Origin: Xylocopa sonorina
Taxonomy: Eukaryota; Arthropoda; Insecta; Hymenoptera; Apidae
Direction of reading: 5' to 3'
NCBI RefSeq assembly: GCF_050948175.1
Contig: NW_027490218.1
Location: 682,001 to 746,000, forward strand
DNA length: 64,000 nt
The position numbers and the translations under genes are program-made. Positions 1 through 12,879 of the stretch are shown one piece after another. The notes under the pieces are model-generated. The model ran no database searches. It was not told the DNA's origin and saw nothing but the letters and a program-made list of their open reading frames with translations. Each line of letters starts with the position of its first letter. Position 1 is the stretch's first letter.

Positions 1-1826
1 TTTCGTAATAAGATATAATATTCATTGTAGAATGTTATATATACCTCGTATTCACTTCAAAAGAATGTAAATGCGACATTTCCTTGCTAGGAAATAACGT
101 TTGCAGATGTCTACGTATATTAGCAATAGAGTTCTAATGCTTCTCAAAACGCGATATCGCATCTCATTCCTATGTTTTATTATAAGAAATAATACTCATT
201 GCGAAGTGTCATGTATGCCTCGTATTCACATCAAAAGAATGTAAATGTGACACTTCCATGCTAGGAAATAGCGTTTGCATATGTCTACGTATCGTAACAA
301 TAGAGTTCTAATGCTTCTTAAAACGCGATATTGCATCTCACTTCTATGTTTCATGATAAGATATAGTATACATTGCGAAGTGTCATGTATACCTTGTATT
401 TACATCAAAAGAATGTAAATGCGACACTTACATGCTAGGAAATAACGTTTGCAGATGTCTACGTATCGTAGCAATAGGGTTCTAATGGTTCTTAAAACGA
501 GATGTCGCATTTCATTTCTAGGTTTCGTAATAAGATATAATATTCATTGTGGAATGTTACGTATACCTCGTATTCACTTCAAAAGAATGTAAATGCGACA
601 CTTTCTTGCTAGGAAGTAACATTTGCAGATGTCTACGCATCGTAGCAATAGAGTTGTAATGATTCCTAAAACGCGATATCGCATCTCACTTCTATGTTTC
701 ATGATAAGATATAATATTCATTGCGAAGTGTCATGTATACCTCGTATTCACTTCAAAGGAATGTAAATGCGACACTTCCATGCAAGGAAATAGCTTTTGC
801 AGATGTCTACGTATCGTAGCAATAGAGTTCTAGTGCTACTCAAAACGAGATGTCGCATTTCATTTCTATGTTTCGTATTAAGGTATAATATTCATTGTGG
901 AGTGCTATGGATACCTCGTATTCACTTCAACAGAATGTAAATGCGACACTTCCATGCTAGGAAATAGAGTTTGCAGATGTCTACGTATCGTGGCAATAGA
1001 GTTCTTGTGCTTCTTAAAACGCGATATCGCATCTCACTTCTATGTTTCATGATAAGATATAATATTCATTGCGAAGTGTCATGTATATCTCGTATTCACT
1101 TCAAAAGAATGCAAATGTGACACTTCCATGCTAGGAAATAGCGTTTCCAGATGTCTACGTATCGTAGCAAAAGAGTTCTAATGCTTCTTAAAACCCGATA
1201 TCGCATCTCACTTCTATGTTTCATGATAAGATATAATATTCATTGCGAAGTGTCATGTATACCTCGTATTAACTGCAAAAGAACGTAAATGCGACACTTC
1301 CACGCTAGGAAATAGCGTTTGCAGATGTCTACGTATCGTAGCAATAGAGTTCTAATGCTACATCAAACGAGATATCGCATTTCATTTCTATGTTTCGTGA
1401 TAAGATATAATATTCATTGTGGAGTGTTAGGTATACCTCGTATTCACTTCAAAAGAATGTAAATGCGACACTTCCATGCTAGGAAATAGCTTTTGCAGAA
1501 TGTCTACGTATCGTAGCAATAGAGTTCTAATGCTACATAAAACGAGATATCGCATTTCATTTCTATGTTTCGTGATAAGATATAATATTCATTGTGGGGT
1601 GTTAGGTATACCTCGTATTCACTTCAAAAGAATGTAAATGCGACACTTCCTTGCCAGGAAATAACATTTGCAGATGTCAACGTATCGTAGCAATAGAGTT
1701 CTAATGCTTCTAAAGACGCGATATCGCATCTCACTTCTATGCTTCATGATAAGATATAATATTCATTGCGAAGTGTCATGTATACCTCGTATTCACTTCA
1801 AAAGAATGTAAATGCGACACTTCCTT
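1..1826 (+). repeat. Higher-order repeat segment A1, copy 1 (25-monomer offset)
   Basis: This stretch repeats at 4352-6177, offset by 4351 bp, which is 25 monomers plus one base. The extra base sits in one monomer near 1496 (gcagaatgtctacg), and both copies share it, so they descend from one amplification. I saw only isolated differences, for example tgcaagg near 783 against tgctagg in the other copy. Similarity stops at 1827/6178, where tgctagg faces tcctagg. The left limit is the window edge, so this copy may extend further. Confidence 0.9.
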
Positions 1827-2475
1827 GCTAGGAAATAGCGTTTGCAGATGTATACGTATATTAGCAATAGAGTTCTAATGCTTCTTAGAACGCGATATCG
1901 CATCTCATTCCTATGTTTCACGATAAAATATAATATTTATTGCGAAGTGTCATGTATACCTGGTATTCACTTCAAAAGAATGTAAATGCGACACTTCCAT
2001 GCTAGGAAATATTGTTTACAGATGTCTACGTGTCCTAGCAATAGAGTTCTAGTGTTTCTTAAATCACGATATCGAATCTCACTTCTATGTTTCATGATAA
2101 GATATAATATTCATTGCGAAGTGTCATGTATACCTCGATTTCACTTCGTAAGAATGTAAATGCGACACTTCCTTGCTAGGAAATATTGTTTGCAGATGTC
2201 TGCGTATCGTAGCAATAGAGTTCTAGTGCTTCTTAAATCACGATATCGAATCTCATTCCTATGTTTCGTGTTAAGGTATAATATTCATTGCGAATTGTCA
2301 TGTATACCTCGTATTCACTTCAAATGAATGTAAGTGCGACACTTCGTTGCTAGGAAATATTGTTTGCAGATGTCTACGTATCGTAGCAATAGAATTCTAA
2401 TGCTTCTTAAAACGAGAAGTCGTACTTCATTTCTATGTTTCGCAATAAGATATAATATTCATTGTGTAATGTTAT
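1820..2475 (+). repeat. 8-monomer-offset duplication A2, copy 1
   Basis: Nearly identical to 3212-3867 with an offset of 1392 bp, exactly eight 174-bp monomers. Shared diagnostic variants include gtatacgtatattagc, cacgataaaatataatattt, and the cgatttcacttcgtaag monomer near 2133. The copies part at about 2476 (gttatgtata against gttatatata, then further mismatches). Confidence 0.85.
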
Positions 2476-2879
2476 GTATACCTCGTATTCACTTCTAAAG
2501 AATGTAAATGCGGCACTTCCTTGCTAGGAAATAACATTTGCAGATGTCTACGCATCGTAGCAATAGAGTTCTAGTGCTTCTTAAAACGCGATATCGCCTC
2601 TCACTTCTATGTTTCATGATAAGATATAATATTCATTATGGAGTGTTATGTATACCTCGTATTCACTTCAAAAGAATGTAAATGCGACACTTCCTTCCTA
2701 GGAAACATTGTTTGCAGATGTCTACGTATCGTAGCAATAGAGTTCTTGTGCTTTTTAAAACGCGATATCGCATCTCACTTCTATGTTTCATGATAAGATA
2801 TAATATTCATTGCGAAGTGTCATGTATACCTCGTATTAACTTCAAAAGAACGTAAATGCGACACTTCCACGCTAGGAAA

Positions 2880-3211
2880 TAGCGTTTGCAGATGTCTACG
2901 TATCGTAGCAATAGAGTTCTAATGCTTTTTAAATCGCGATATCGAATGTCATTTCTATGTTTCATGATAAGATATAATATTCGTTGTGGAGTGTTATGTA
3001 TAACTCGTATTCACTTCAAAAGAATGTAAATGCGACGTTTCCATCCTAGGAAATAGCGTTTGCTGATGTCTATGTATCGTAGCAATAGAGTCCTAATGCT
3101 TCTTAAATCTAGATGTCGCATTTGGTTTCAATGTTTCGTGATAAGATATAATATTCATTGCGAAGTGTCATGTATACCTCGTATTCGCTTCAATAGAATG
3201 TAAATGCGAAT
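2880..3211 (+). repeat. Two-monomer segment A4, copy 1 (28-monomer offset)
   Basis: Shares atcgaatgtcatttc, attcgttgtgg, tttccatcctagg, tttgctgatgtctatg and gcatttggtttcaatg with 7753-8084, at an offset of 4873 bp (28 monomers plus one base). Confidence 0.7.
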
Positions 3212-3867
3212 CTTCCTTGCTAGGAAATAGCGTTTGCAGATGTATACGTATATTAGCAATAGAGTTCTAATGCTTCTTAGAATGCGATATCGCATCTCAT
3301 TCCTATGTTTCACGATAAAATATAATATTTATTGCGAAGTGTCATGTATACCTGGTATTCACTTCAAAAGAATGTAAATGCGACACTTCCATGCTAGGAA
3401 ATATTGTTTACAGATGTCTACGTGTCGTAGCAATAGAGTCCTAGTGTTTCATAAATCACGATATCGAATCTCACTTCTATGTTTCATGATAAGATATAAT
3501 ATTCATTGCGAAGTGTCATGTATACCTCGATTTCACTTCGTAAGAATGTAAATGCGACACTTCCTTGCTAGGAAATATTGTTTGCAGATGTCTACGTATC
3601 GTAGCAATAGAGTTCTAGTGCTTCTTAAATCACGATATCGAATCTCATTCCTATGTTTCGTGTTAAGGTATAATATTCATTGCGAATTGTCATGTATACC
3701 TCGTATTCACTTCAAATGAATGTAAGTGCGACACTTCGTTGCTAGGAAATATTGTTTGCAGATGTCTACGTATCGTAGCAATAGAATTCTAATGCTTCTT
3801 AAAACGAGAAGTCGTACTTCATTTCTATGTTTCGCAATAAGATATAATATTCATTGTGTAATGTTAT
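3212..3867 (+). repeat. 8-monomer-offset duplication A2, copy 2
   Basis: Partner of 1820-2475. The left boundary is sharp: upstream bases read gcgaat here against gcgaca in copy 1, and the copies match from the following c onward. The right part continues into the A3 segment that recurs near 6.4 and 8.9 kb. Confidence 0.85.
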
Positions 3868-4294
3868 ATATACCTCGTATTCACTTCAAAAGAATGTAAA
3901 TGCCACACTTCCTTGCTAGGAAATAACGTTTGCAGATGTCTACGTATCGTAACAATAGAGTTCTAATGCTTCTTAACACGCGATATCGCATCTCACTTCT
4001 ATGTTTCATAATAAGATGTAATATTCATTATGGAGTGTTATGTACACCTCGTATTCACTTCAAAAGAGTGTGAATGCGACACTTCCATGCGAGGAAATAG
4101 CGTTTGCAAATGTCTACGTCTCGTAGCAATAGTGTTCTAATGCTCCTTAGAACGCGATATCGCATCTCATTTCTATGTTTCGTGATCAGGTATAACATTC
4201 ATTGCGAAGTGTCATGTATACCTCGTATTCACTTCAAATGAATGTAAGTGCGACACTTCGTTGCTAGGAAATATTGTTTGCAGATGTCTACGTA
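3480..4294 (+). repeat. Multi-monomer segment A3, copy 1
   Basis: About 4.7 monomers that recur at 6439-7253 (offset 2959, seventeen monomers plus one base) and 8875-9634 (a further 2436, fourteen monomers). The signature series is the cgatttcacttcgtaag monomer, then cttcaaatgaatgtaagtgc, then gcaataag with gtgtaatgtt, then aaaagagtgtgaatgc with catgcgagg. Boundaries are approximate because flanking monomers are themselves similar. Confidence 0.8.
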
Positions 4295-4351
4295 TCGTAG
4301 CAATAGATTTCTAATACTTCTTAAAACGAGAAGTCGTATTTCATATCTATG

Positions 4352-6177
4352 TTTCGTAATAAGATATAATATTCATTGTAGAATGTTATATATACCTCGT
4401 ATTCACTTCAAAAGAATGTAAATGCGACATTTCCTTGCTAGGAAATAACGTTTGCAGATGTCTACGTATATTAGCAATAGAGTTCTAATGCTTCTCAAAA
4501 CGCGATATCGCATCTCATTCCTATGTTTTATTATAAGAAATAATACTCATTGCGAAGTGTCATGTATGCCTCGTATTCACATCAAAAGAATGTAAATGTG
4601 ACACTTCCATGCTAGGAAATAGCGTTTGCATATGTCTACGTATCGTAACAATAGAGTTCTAATGCTTCTTAAAACGCGATATTGCATCTCACTTCTATGT
4701 TTCATGATAAGATATAGTATACATTGCGAAGTGTCATGTATACCTTGTATTTACATCAAAAGAATGTAAATGCGACACTTACATGCTAGGAAATAACGTT
4801 TGCAGATGTCTACGTATCGTAGCAATAGGGTTCTAATGGTTCTTAAAACGAGATGTCGCATTTCATTTCTAGGTTTCGTAATAAGATATAATATTCATTG
4901 TGGAATGTTACGTATACCTCGTATTCACTTCAAAAGAATGTAAATGCGACACTTTCTTGCTAGGAAGTAACATTTGCAGATGTCTACGCATCGTAGCAAT
5001 AGAGTTGTAATGATTCCTATAACGCGATATCGCATCTCACTTCTATGTTTCATGATAAGATATAATATTCATTGCGAAGTGTCATGTATACCTCGTATTC
5101 ACTTCAAAGGAATGTAAATGCGACACTTCCATGCTAGGAAATAGCTTTTGCAGATGTCTACGTATCGTAGCAATAGAGTTCTAGTGCTACTCAAAACGAG
5201 ATGTCGCATTTCATTTCTATGTTTCGTATTAAGGTATAATATTCATTGTGGAGTGCTATGGATACCTCGTATTCACTTCAACAGAATGTAAATGCGACAC
5301 TTCCATGCTAGGAAATAGAGTTTGCAGATGTCTACGTATCGTGGCAATAGAGTTCTTGTGCTTCTTAAAACGCGATATCGCATCTCACTTCTATGTTTCA
5401 TGATAAGATATAATATTCATTGCGAAGTGTCATGTATATCTCGTATTCACTTCAAAAGAATGCAAATGTGACACTTCCATGCTAGGAAATAGCGTTTCCA
5501 GATGTCTACGTATCGTAGCAAAAGAGTTCTAATGCTTCTTAAAACCCGATATCGCATCTCACTTCTATGTTTCATGATAAGATATAATATTCATTGCGAA
5601 GTGTCATGTATACCTCGTATTAACTGCAAAAGAACGTAAATGCGACACTTCCACGCTAGGAAATAGCGTTTGCAGATGTCTACGTATCGTAGCAATAGAG
5701 TTCTAATGCTACATCAAACGAGATATCGCATTTCATTTCTATGTTTCGTGATAAGATATAATATTCATTGTGGAGTGTTAGGTATACCTCGTATTCACTT
5801 CAAAAGAATGTAAATGCGACACTTCCATGCTAGGAAATAGCTTTTGCAGAATGTCTACGTATCGTAGCAATAGAGTTCTAATGCTACATAAAACGAGATA
5901 TCGCATTTCATTTCTATGTTTCGTGATAAGATATAATATTCATTGTGGGGTGTTAGGTATACCTCGTATTCACTTCAAAAGAATGTAAATGCGACACTTC
6001 CTTGCCAGGAAATAACATTTGCAGATGTCAACGTATCGTAGCAATAGAGTTCTAATGCTTCTAAAGACGCGATATCGCATCTCACTTCTATGCTTCATGA
6101 TAAGATATAATATTCATTGCGAAGTGTCATGTATACCTCGTATTCACTTCAAAAGAATGTAAATGCGACACTTCCTT
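4352..6177 (+). repeat. Higher-order repeat segment A1, copy 2
   Basis: Second copy of positions 1-1826, in the same orientation and in register. It shares the private one-base insertion near 5847 and the unusual monomers with ttattataag, gtaacaatag and taccttgtatttac. The high identity over ten consecutive, individually distinct monomers shows that the unit of duplication was the multi-monomer block, not the single monomer. Confidence 0.9.
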
Positions 6178-6275
6178 CCTAGGAAACAATGTTTGCAGAT
6201 GTCTACGTATCGTAGCAATAGAGTTCTAATGCTTCTTAAAACGAGAAGCCGTATTTCATTTCTATGTTTCGTAAT

Positions 6276-6470
6276 AAGATATAATATTCATTGTGGAATG
6301 TTATGTATACCTCATATTCACTTCTAAAGAATGTAAATGCGACACTTCCATGCTAGGAAATAGAGTTTGCAGATGTCTACGTATCGTGGCAATAGAGTTC
6401 TAGTGCTTCTTAAAACGCGATATCGCCTCTCACTTCTATGTTTCATGATAAGATATAATATTCATTGCGA
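6276..6470 (+). repeat. Short segment A5, copy 1 (6-monomer offset)
   Basis: Carries the variants gtggaatgttatg, acctcatattcacttctaaag, and the gcctctcacttc form after the palindrome. The same string of variants recurs 1044 bp later (7320-7514), exactly six monomers away. Confidence 0.7.
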
Positions 6471-7253
6471 AGTGTCATGTATACCTCGATTTCACTTCGT
6501 AAGAATGTAAATGCGACACTTCCTTGCTAGGAAATATTGTTTGCAGATGTCTACGTATCGTAGCAATAGAGTTCTAGTGCTTCTTAAATCACGATATCGA
6601 ATCTCATTCCTATGTTTCGTGTTAAGGTATAATATTCATTGCGAATTGTCATGTATACCTCGTATTCACTTCAAATGAATGTAAGTGCGACACTTCGTTG
6701 CTAGGAAATATTGTTTGCAGATGTCTACGTATCGTAGCAATAGAATTCTAATGCTTCTTAAAACGAGAAGTCGTACTTCATTTCTATGTTTCGCAATAAG
6801 ATATAATATTCATTGTGTAATGTTATATATACCTCGTATTCACTTCAAAAGAATGTAAATGCCACACTTCCTTGCTAGGAAATAACGTTTGCAGATGTCT
6901 ACGTATCGTAACAATAGAGTTCTAATGCTTCTTAACACGCGATATCGCATCTCACTTCTATGTTTCATAATAAGATGTAATATTCATTATGGAGTGTTAT
7001 GTACACCTCGTATTCACTTCAAAAGAGTGTGAATGCGACACTTCCATGCGAGGAAATAGCGTTTGCAAATGTCTACGTCTCGTAGCAATAGTGTTCTAAT
7101 GCTCCTTAGAACGCGATATCGCATCTCATTTCTATGTTTCGTGATCAGGTATAACATTCATTGCGAAGTGTCATGTATACCTCGTATTCACTTCAAATGA
7201 ATGTAAGTGCGACACTTCGTTGCTAGGAAATATTGTTTGCAGATGTCTACGTA
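6439..7253 (+). repeat. Multi-monomer segment A3, copy 2
   Basis: Same ordered series of variant monomers as 3480-4294. It diverges after about 7253, where the array switches to a monomer with gtatattagc. Confidence 0.8.
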
Positions 7254-7319
7254 TATTAGCAATAGAGTTCTAATGCTTCTCAAAACGCGATATCGCATCT
7301 CATTCCTATGTTTTATTAT

Positions 7320-7514
7320 AAGATATAATATTCATTGTGGAATGTTATGTATACCTCATATTCACTTCTAAAGAATGTAAATGCGACACTTCCATGCTAG
7401 GAAATAGAGTTTGCAGATGTCTACGTATCGTGGCAATAGAGTTCTAGTGCTTCTTAAAACGCGATATCGCCTCTCACTTCTATGTTTCATGATAAGATAT
7501 AATATTCATTATGG
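7320..7514 (+). repeat. Short segment A5, copy 2
   Basis: Partner of 6276-6470. It follows directly on an A1-like monomer (ttattataag), so this junction records recombination between different higher-order repeats. Confidence 0.7.
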
Positions 7515-7752
7515 TTTTTTATGTATACCTCGTATTCACTTCAAAAGAATGTAAATGCGACACTTCCATGCTAGGAAATAGAGTTTGCAGATGTCTACGT
7601 ATCGTGGCAATAGAGTTCTTGTGCTTTTTAAAACGCGATATCGCATCTCACTTCTATGTTTCATGATAAGATATAATATTCATTGCGAAGTGTCATGTAT
7701 ATCTCGTATTCACTTCAAAAGAATGCAAATGTGACACTTCCGTGCTAGGAAA

Positions 7753-8084
7753 TAGCGTTTGCAGATGTCTACGTATCGTAGCAATAGAGTTCTAATGCTT
7801 TTTAAATCGCGATATCGAATGTCATTTCTATGTTTCATGATAAGATATAATATTCGTTGTGGAGTGATATGTATAACTCGTATTCACTTCAAAAGAATGT
7901 AAATGCGACGTTTCCATCCTAGGAAATAGCGTTTGCTGATGTCTATGTATCGTAGCAATAGAGTCCTAATGCTTCTTAAATCTAGATGTCGCATTTGGTT
8001 TCAATGTTAAGTGATAAGATATAATATTCATTGCGAAGTGTCATGTATACCTCGTATTCGCTTCAATAGAATGTAAATGCGAAT
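7753..8084 (+). repeat. Two-monomer segment A4, copy 2
   Basis: Partner of 2880-3211 with the same rare variants. It differs near 8007-8012, where gttaagtg replaces gtttcgtg. Confidence 0.7.
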
Positions 8085-8874
8085 CTTCCTTGCTAGGAAA
8101 TAGCGTTTGCAGATGTCTTCGTATCGTAGCAATAGAGTCCTATTGCTTCTTATAACGAGATGTCGCATTTCAATCCTATGTTTCGTGATAAGATATAATA
8201 TTCATTGCGAAGTGTCATGTATACCCCGTATTCACTTCAAAAGAATGTAAATGCGACACTTCCTTGCTAGGAAATAGCGTTTGCAGAAGTTTACGTATCG
8301 TTGCAATAGAGTTCTAATGCTTCTATAAACGGGATATCGCATCACATTTCTATGTTTCAGGATAAGATATAACATTCATTGAGAAGTGTCATGTATACAT
8401 CGTATTCACTTCAAATGAATGTAAATGCGACACTTACTTGCTAGGAAATAGCGTTTGCATATGTCGACGTATCGTAGCAAGAGAGTTCTAATGTTTTTTA
8501 AATGGCGATATCACATCCCATTTCTACGTTTCATGATAAGATATAATATTCATTGTGGAGTGTTATGTATACCTCGCATTCGCTTCAAAAGAATGTAAAT
8601 GCGACACTTCCTTGCTAGGAAATAGCGTTTGCAGATGTCTACGTATCGTAGCAATAGAGTTCTAATGCTTCTTAAAACGAGATGTCGCATTTCATTCCTA
8701 TGTATCGCGATAAGATATAATATTCATTGTGGAATGTTATATATACCTCGTATTCACTTCAAAAGAATGTAAATGCGACACTTCCTTGCTAGGAAATATT
8801 GTTTACAGATGTCTACGTGTCGTAGCAATAGAGTTCTAGTGCTTCTTAAATCACGATATCGAATCTCACTTCTA

Positions 8875-9634
8875 TGTTTCATGATAAGATATAATATTCA
8901 TTGCGAAGTGTCATGTATACCTCGATTTCACTTCGTAAGAATGTAAATGCGACACTTCCTTGCTAGGAAATATTGTTTGCAGATGTCTACGTATCGTAGC
9001 AATAGAGTTCTAGTGCTTCTTAAATCACGATATCGAATCTCATTCCTATGTTTCGTGTTAAGGTATAATATTCATTGCGAATTGTCATGTATACCTCGTA
9101 TTCACTTCAAATGAATGTAAGTGCGACACTTCGTTGCTAGGAAATATTGTTTGCAGATGTCTACGTATCGTAGCAATAGAATTCTAATGCTTCTTAAAAC
9201 GAGAAGTCGTACTTCATTTCTATGTTTCGCAATAAGATATAATATTCATTGTGTAATGTTATATATACCTCGTATTCACTTCAAAAGAATGTAAATGCCA
9301 CACTTCCTTGCTAGGAAATAACGTTTGCAGATGTCTACGTATCGTAACAATAGAGTTCTAATGCTTCTTAACACGCGATATCGCATCTCATTTCTATGTT
9401 TCATAATAAGATGTAATATTCATTATGGAGTGTTATGTACACCCCGTATTCACTTCAAAAGAGTGTGAATGCTACACTTCCATGCGAGGAAATAGCGTTT
9501 GCAAATGTCTACGTCTCGTAGCAATAGTGTTCTAATGCTCCTTAGAACGCGATATCGCATCTCATTTCTATGTTTCGTGTTCAGGTATAACATTCATTGC
9601 GAAGTGTCATGTATACCTCGTATTCACTTCAAAA
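8875..9634 (+). repeat. Multi-monomer segment A3, copy 3
   Basis: Third occurrence of the A3 series. It differs from the others at a few bases, for example accccgtattc and gtgaatgctac near 9440-9472. It ends near 9634, after which monomers are more diverse and no long duplication was recognised up to island X1. Confidence 0.75.
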
Positions 9635-12600
9635 GAATGCAAATGCGCCACTTCCATGCAAGGAAATAGCGTTTGCAGATGTCTACGTATCGTAGCAATA
9701 GAGTTCTAATGCTACTTAAATCGCGATATCGCATCTCATATATATGTTTCGTGATAAGATATAATATTCATTGCGAAGTGTCATGTATACCTCGTATTCA
9801 CTTCTAAAGAATGTAAATGCGAATCTTCCTTGCTAGGAAATAGCGTTTGCAGATGCCTACGTATCGTAGCATTAGAGACCTAATGCTACTTAAATCGCGA
9901 TATCGCATCCCATTTACATGATTCGTGATGAGATATAATATTCATTGCGAAATGTCATGTTTTCCTCGTATTCACTTCAAAAGAGTGTAAGTGCTACACT
10001 TCCATGCTAGGAAATAGCGTCTGCAGATGTCTACGCATCGAGGCAATAGGGATCTAATGCTTCTTAAAACGCGATATCGCATCTCACTTCTATGTTACAT
10101 GATAAGATATAATGTTCATTGCGAAGTCTCATGCATACCTCGTATTCACTCCAAAAGAATGTAAATACGAATCTTCCTTGCTTGGAAATAGCGTTTGCAG
10201 ATGTCGACGTATCGTAGCAATGGAGTTTTAATGCTCCTCAAAACGCGATATCGCATCTCACTTCTATGTTTCATTATAAGATATAATATTCATTGCGAAG
10301 TGACATGTATACCTCGAATTCACATCAAAAGAATGTAAATGCGACACTTCCACGCAAGGAAATAGCGTTTGCAGATATCTGCACGTCGAGGCAATAGGGT
10401 TCTAATGCTTCTTAAAACGCGATATCGCATCTCAATTCTATGTCACATGATATGATATAATGTTGATTGCGAAGTGTCATGTATACCTCGTATTCACTTC
10501 AAAAGAATGTAAGTGCGACACTTCCATCCTAGGAAATAGCGTCTGCAGATCTCTACGTGTCGAGGCAATAGAGTTCTAATACTTCTTAAAACGCGATATC
10601 GCATCCCAATTCTATGTCACATGATAAGATATAATGTTAATTGCGAAGTGTCATGTATACCTCGTATTCACTTCAAAAGAATGTAAATGCGAATCTTCCT
10701 TACTAGGAAATAGCGTTTGCAGATGTGTACGTATCGTAGAAATAGAGTTCTAATGCTTCTCAAAACGCGATATCGCATCTCATTTCTATGCTTCATGATA
10801 TGATATAATATTCATTGCGAAGTGTCATGTGTACCACGTATTCACTTGAAAAGAATGTAAATGCGACTATTCCTTGCTAGGAAATAGCGTTTGGAGATGC
10901 CTACGTATCGTAGCAATAGAGTTCTAATGCTTCTTAAAACGCGATAACGCATCTCATCTATACGTTTCGTGATAAGATATAATATTCATTGCGAAGTGTC
11001 ATGTATACCTCGTATTCACTTCAAAGGAATGTAAGTGCGAAACTTCCATGCTAGGAAATAGCGTTTGCAGATATCTCCGCATCGAGGCAATCGGGATCTA
11101 ATGCTTCTTAAAAAGCTATATCGCATCTCACTTCTATGTTACATGGGAAAATATCATGTTCATTGCGAAGTGTCATGTATACCTCGTATTCACTTCAAAA
11201 GAATGTAAATGCGAATCTTCCTTGTTAGGAAATAGCGTTTGCAGATGTCTACGTATCGTAGCAATAGTGTTCCAATGCTACTTAAGTCGCGATATCGCAT
11301 CTCATTTATACGTTTCGCGATAAGATATAATATTCATTGCGAAGTGTCATGTAATACTCGTATTCGCTTCAAAAGAATGTAAGTGCGACACTTCCATGCT
11401 AGGAAATAGCGCATTCAGATGTCTACGTATCGTAGCAATAGAGTTGTAATGCTACTTAAATCGCGATATCGCATCACATTTCTATGCTTCGCGATAAGAT
11501 ATAATATTCATTGCGAAGCGTCATGTATACCTCGTATTCACTTCAAAAGAATGTAAATGCGACTATTCCTTGCTAGGAAATAGCGTTTGGAGATGACTAC
11601 GTATCGTAGGAATAGAGCCCTAATGCTTCTTAAAACGAGATGTCGCATTTCATTTCTATGTTTCATGGTAAGATATAATATTCATTGCGAAGTGTCATGT
11701 ATACCTCGTATTCACTTCAAAAGAATGTAAGTACGACACTTCCATGCTAGGAAATAGCGTTTGCAGATGTCTCCGCATCGAGGCCATAGAGTTCTAATGC
11801 TTCTTAAAACGCGATATCGCATCTCTCTTCTAAGTTACATGATAAGATATAATATTCATTAAGAAGTGCCATGTATACCTCGTATTCACTCCAAAGGATG
11901 TAAATGCGAATTTTCCTTGCTAGGAAATAGCGTTTGCAGATGCCTTCGTATCGTAGAAATAGAGTTCTAATGCTTTTTATATCGCGATATCGCATCTCAT
12001 TTCTATGTTACATGATAAGGTATAATGTTCATTGCGAAATGTCATGTATACCTCGCATTCACTTCAAAAGAATGTAAATGCGACTATTGCTTGCTAGGAA
12101 ATAGCGGTTGCAGATGTCTACGTATCGTAGCAATAGAGTTCTAATGCTACTTAAATCGCGATATCGCATCTTAGTTATATGTTTCGCGATAAGATATAAT
12201 ATTCATTGCGAAGTGTCATGTATACCTCGTATTCACTTCAAAAGAATGTAAATGCGAATCTTCCTTGCTAGGAAATAGCGTTTGCAGATGCCTACGTATC
12301 GTAGAAATAGAGTTGTAATGCTACTTAAATCGCGATAGCGCATCTCATTTCTATGCTTCGCGATAAGATATAATATTCATTGCGAAGTGTCATGTATACC
12401 TCGTATTCACTTCAAAAGAATGTAAGTGCGACACCTCTATGCTAGGAAGTAGCGTTTGCAGATGTCTCCGCATCGAGGCCATAGATTTCTAATGCTTCTT
12501 AAAACGCGATATCGCATCTCATTCCTTTGTTTCATGACATGATATAATATTCAGTGCGAAGTGTTACGTATACCTTGTATTCACTTCAAAAGAATGAAAA

Positions 12601-12879
12601 TGCGACTATTCCTTGCTAGGAAATAGCGTTTGAAAGTATCCACGTATCGTAGCAATAGGGTTCTAATGCTTCTCAAAACGCGATACCGCATCACATTTCT
12701 ATGTTTCATGATAAGATATAATATTCATTGCGAAGTGACATGTATAACACGTATTCGCTTCAGAAGAATGTAAACGCGACACTTCTTTGCTAGGAAATAG
12801 CGTTTGCAGAAGTCTACGTATCGTATCAATAGAGTTCTAATGCTTCCCAAGACGCGATATCACATCTCATATCTATATT

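Noticed and set aside
2336..2352. CENP-B-box-like cttcgttgctaggaaat in some monomers
   Set aside because: Only the first eight bases fit the mammalian box, it occurs in a minority of monomers, and the usual form is cttccttgctagg; a chance match.
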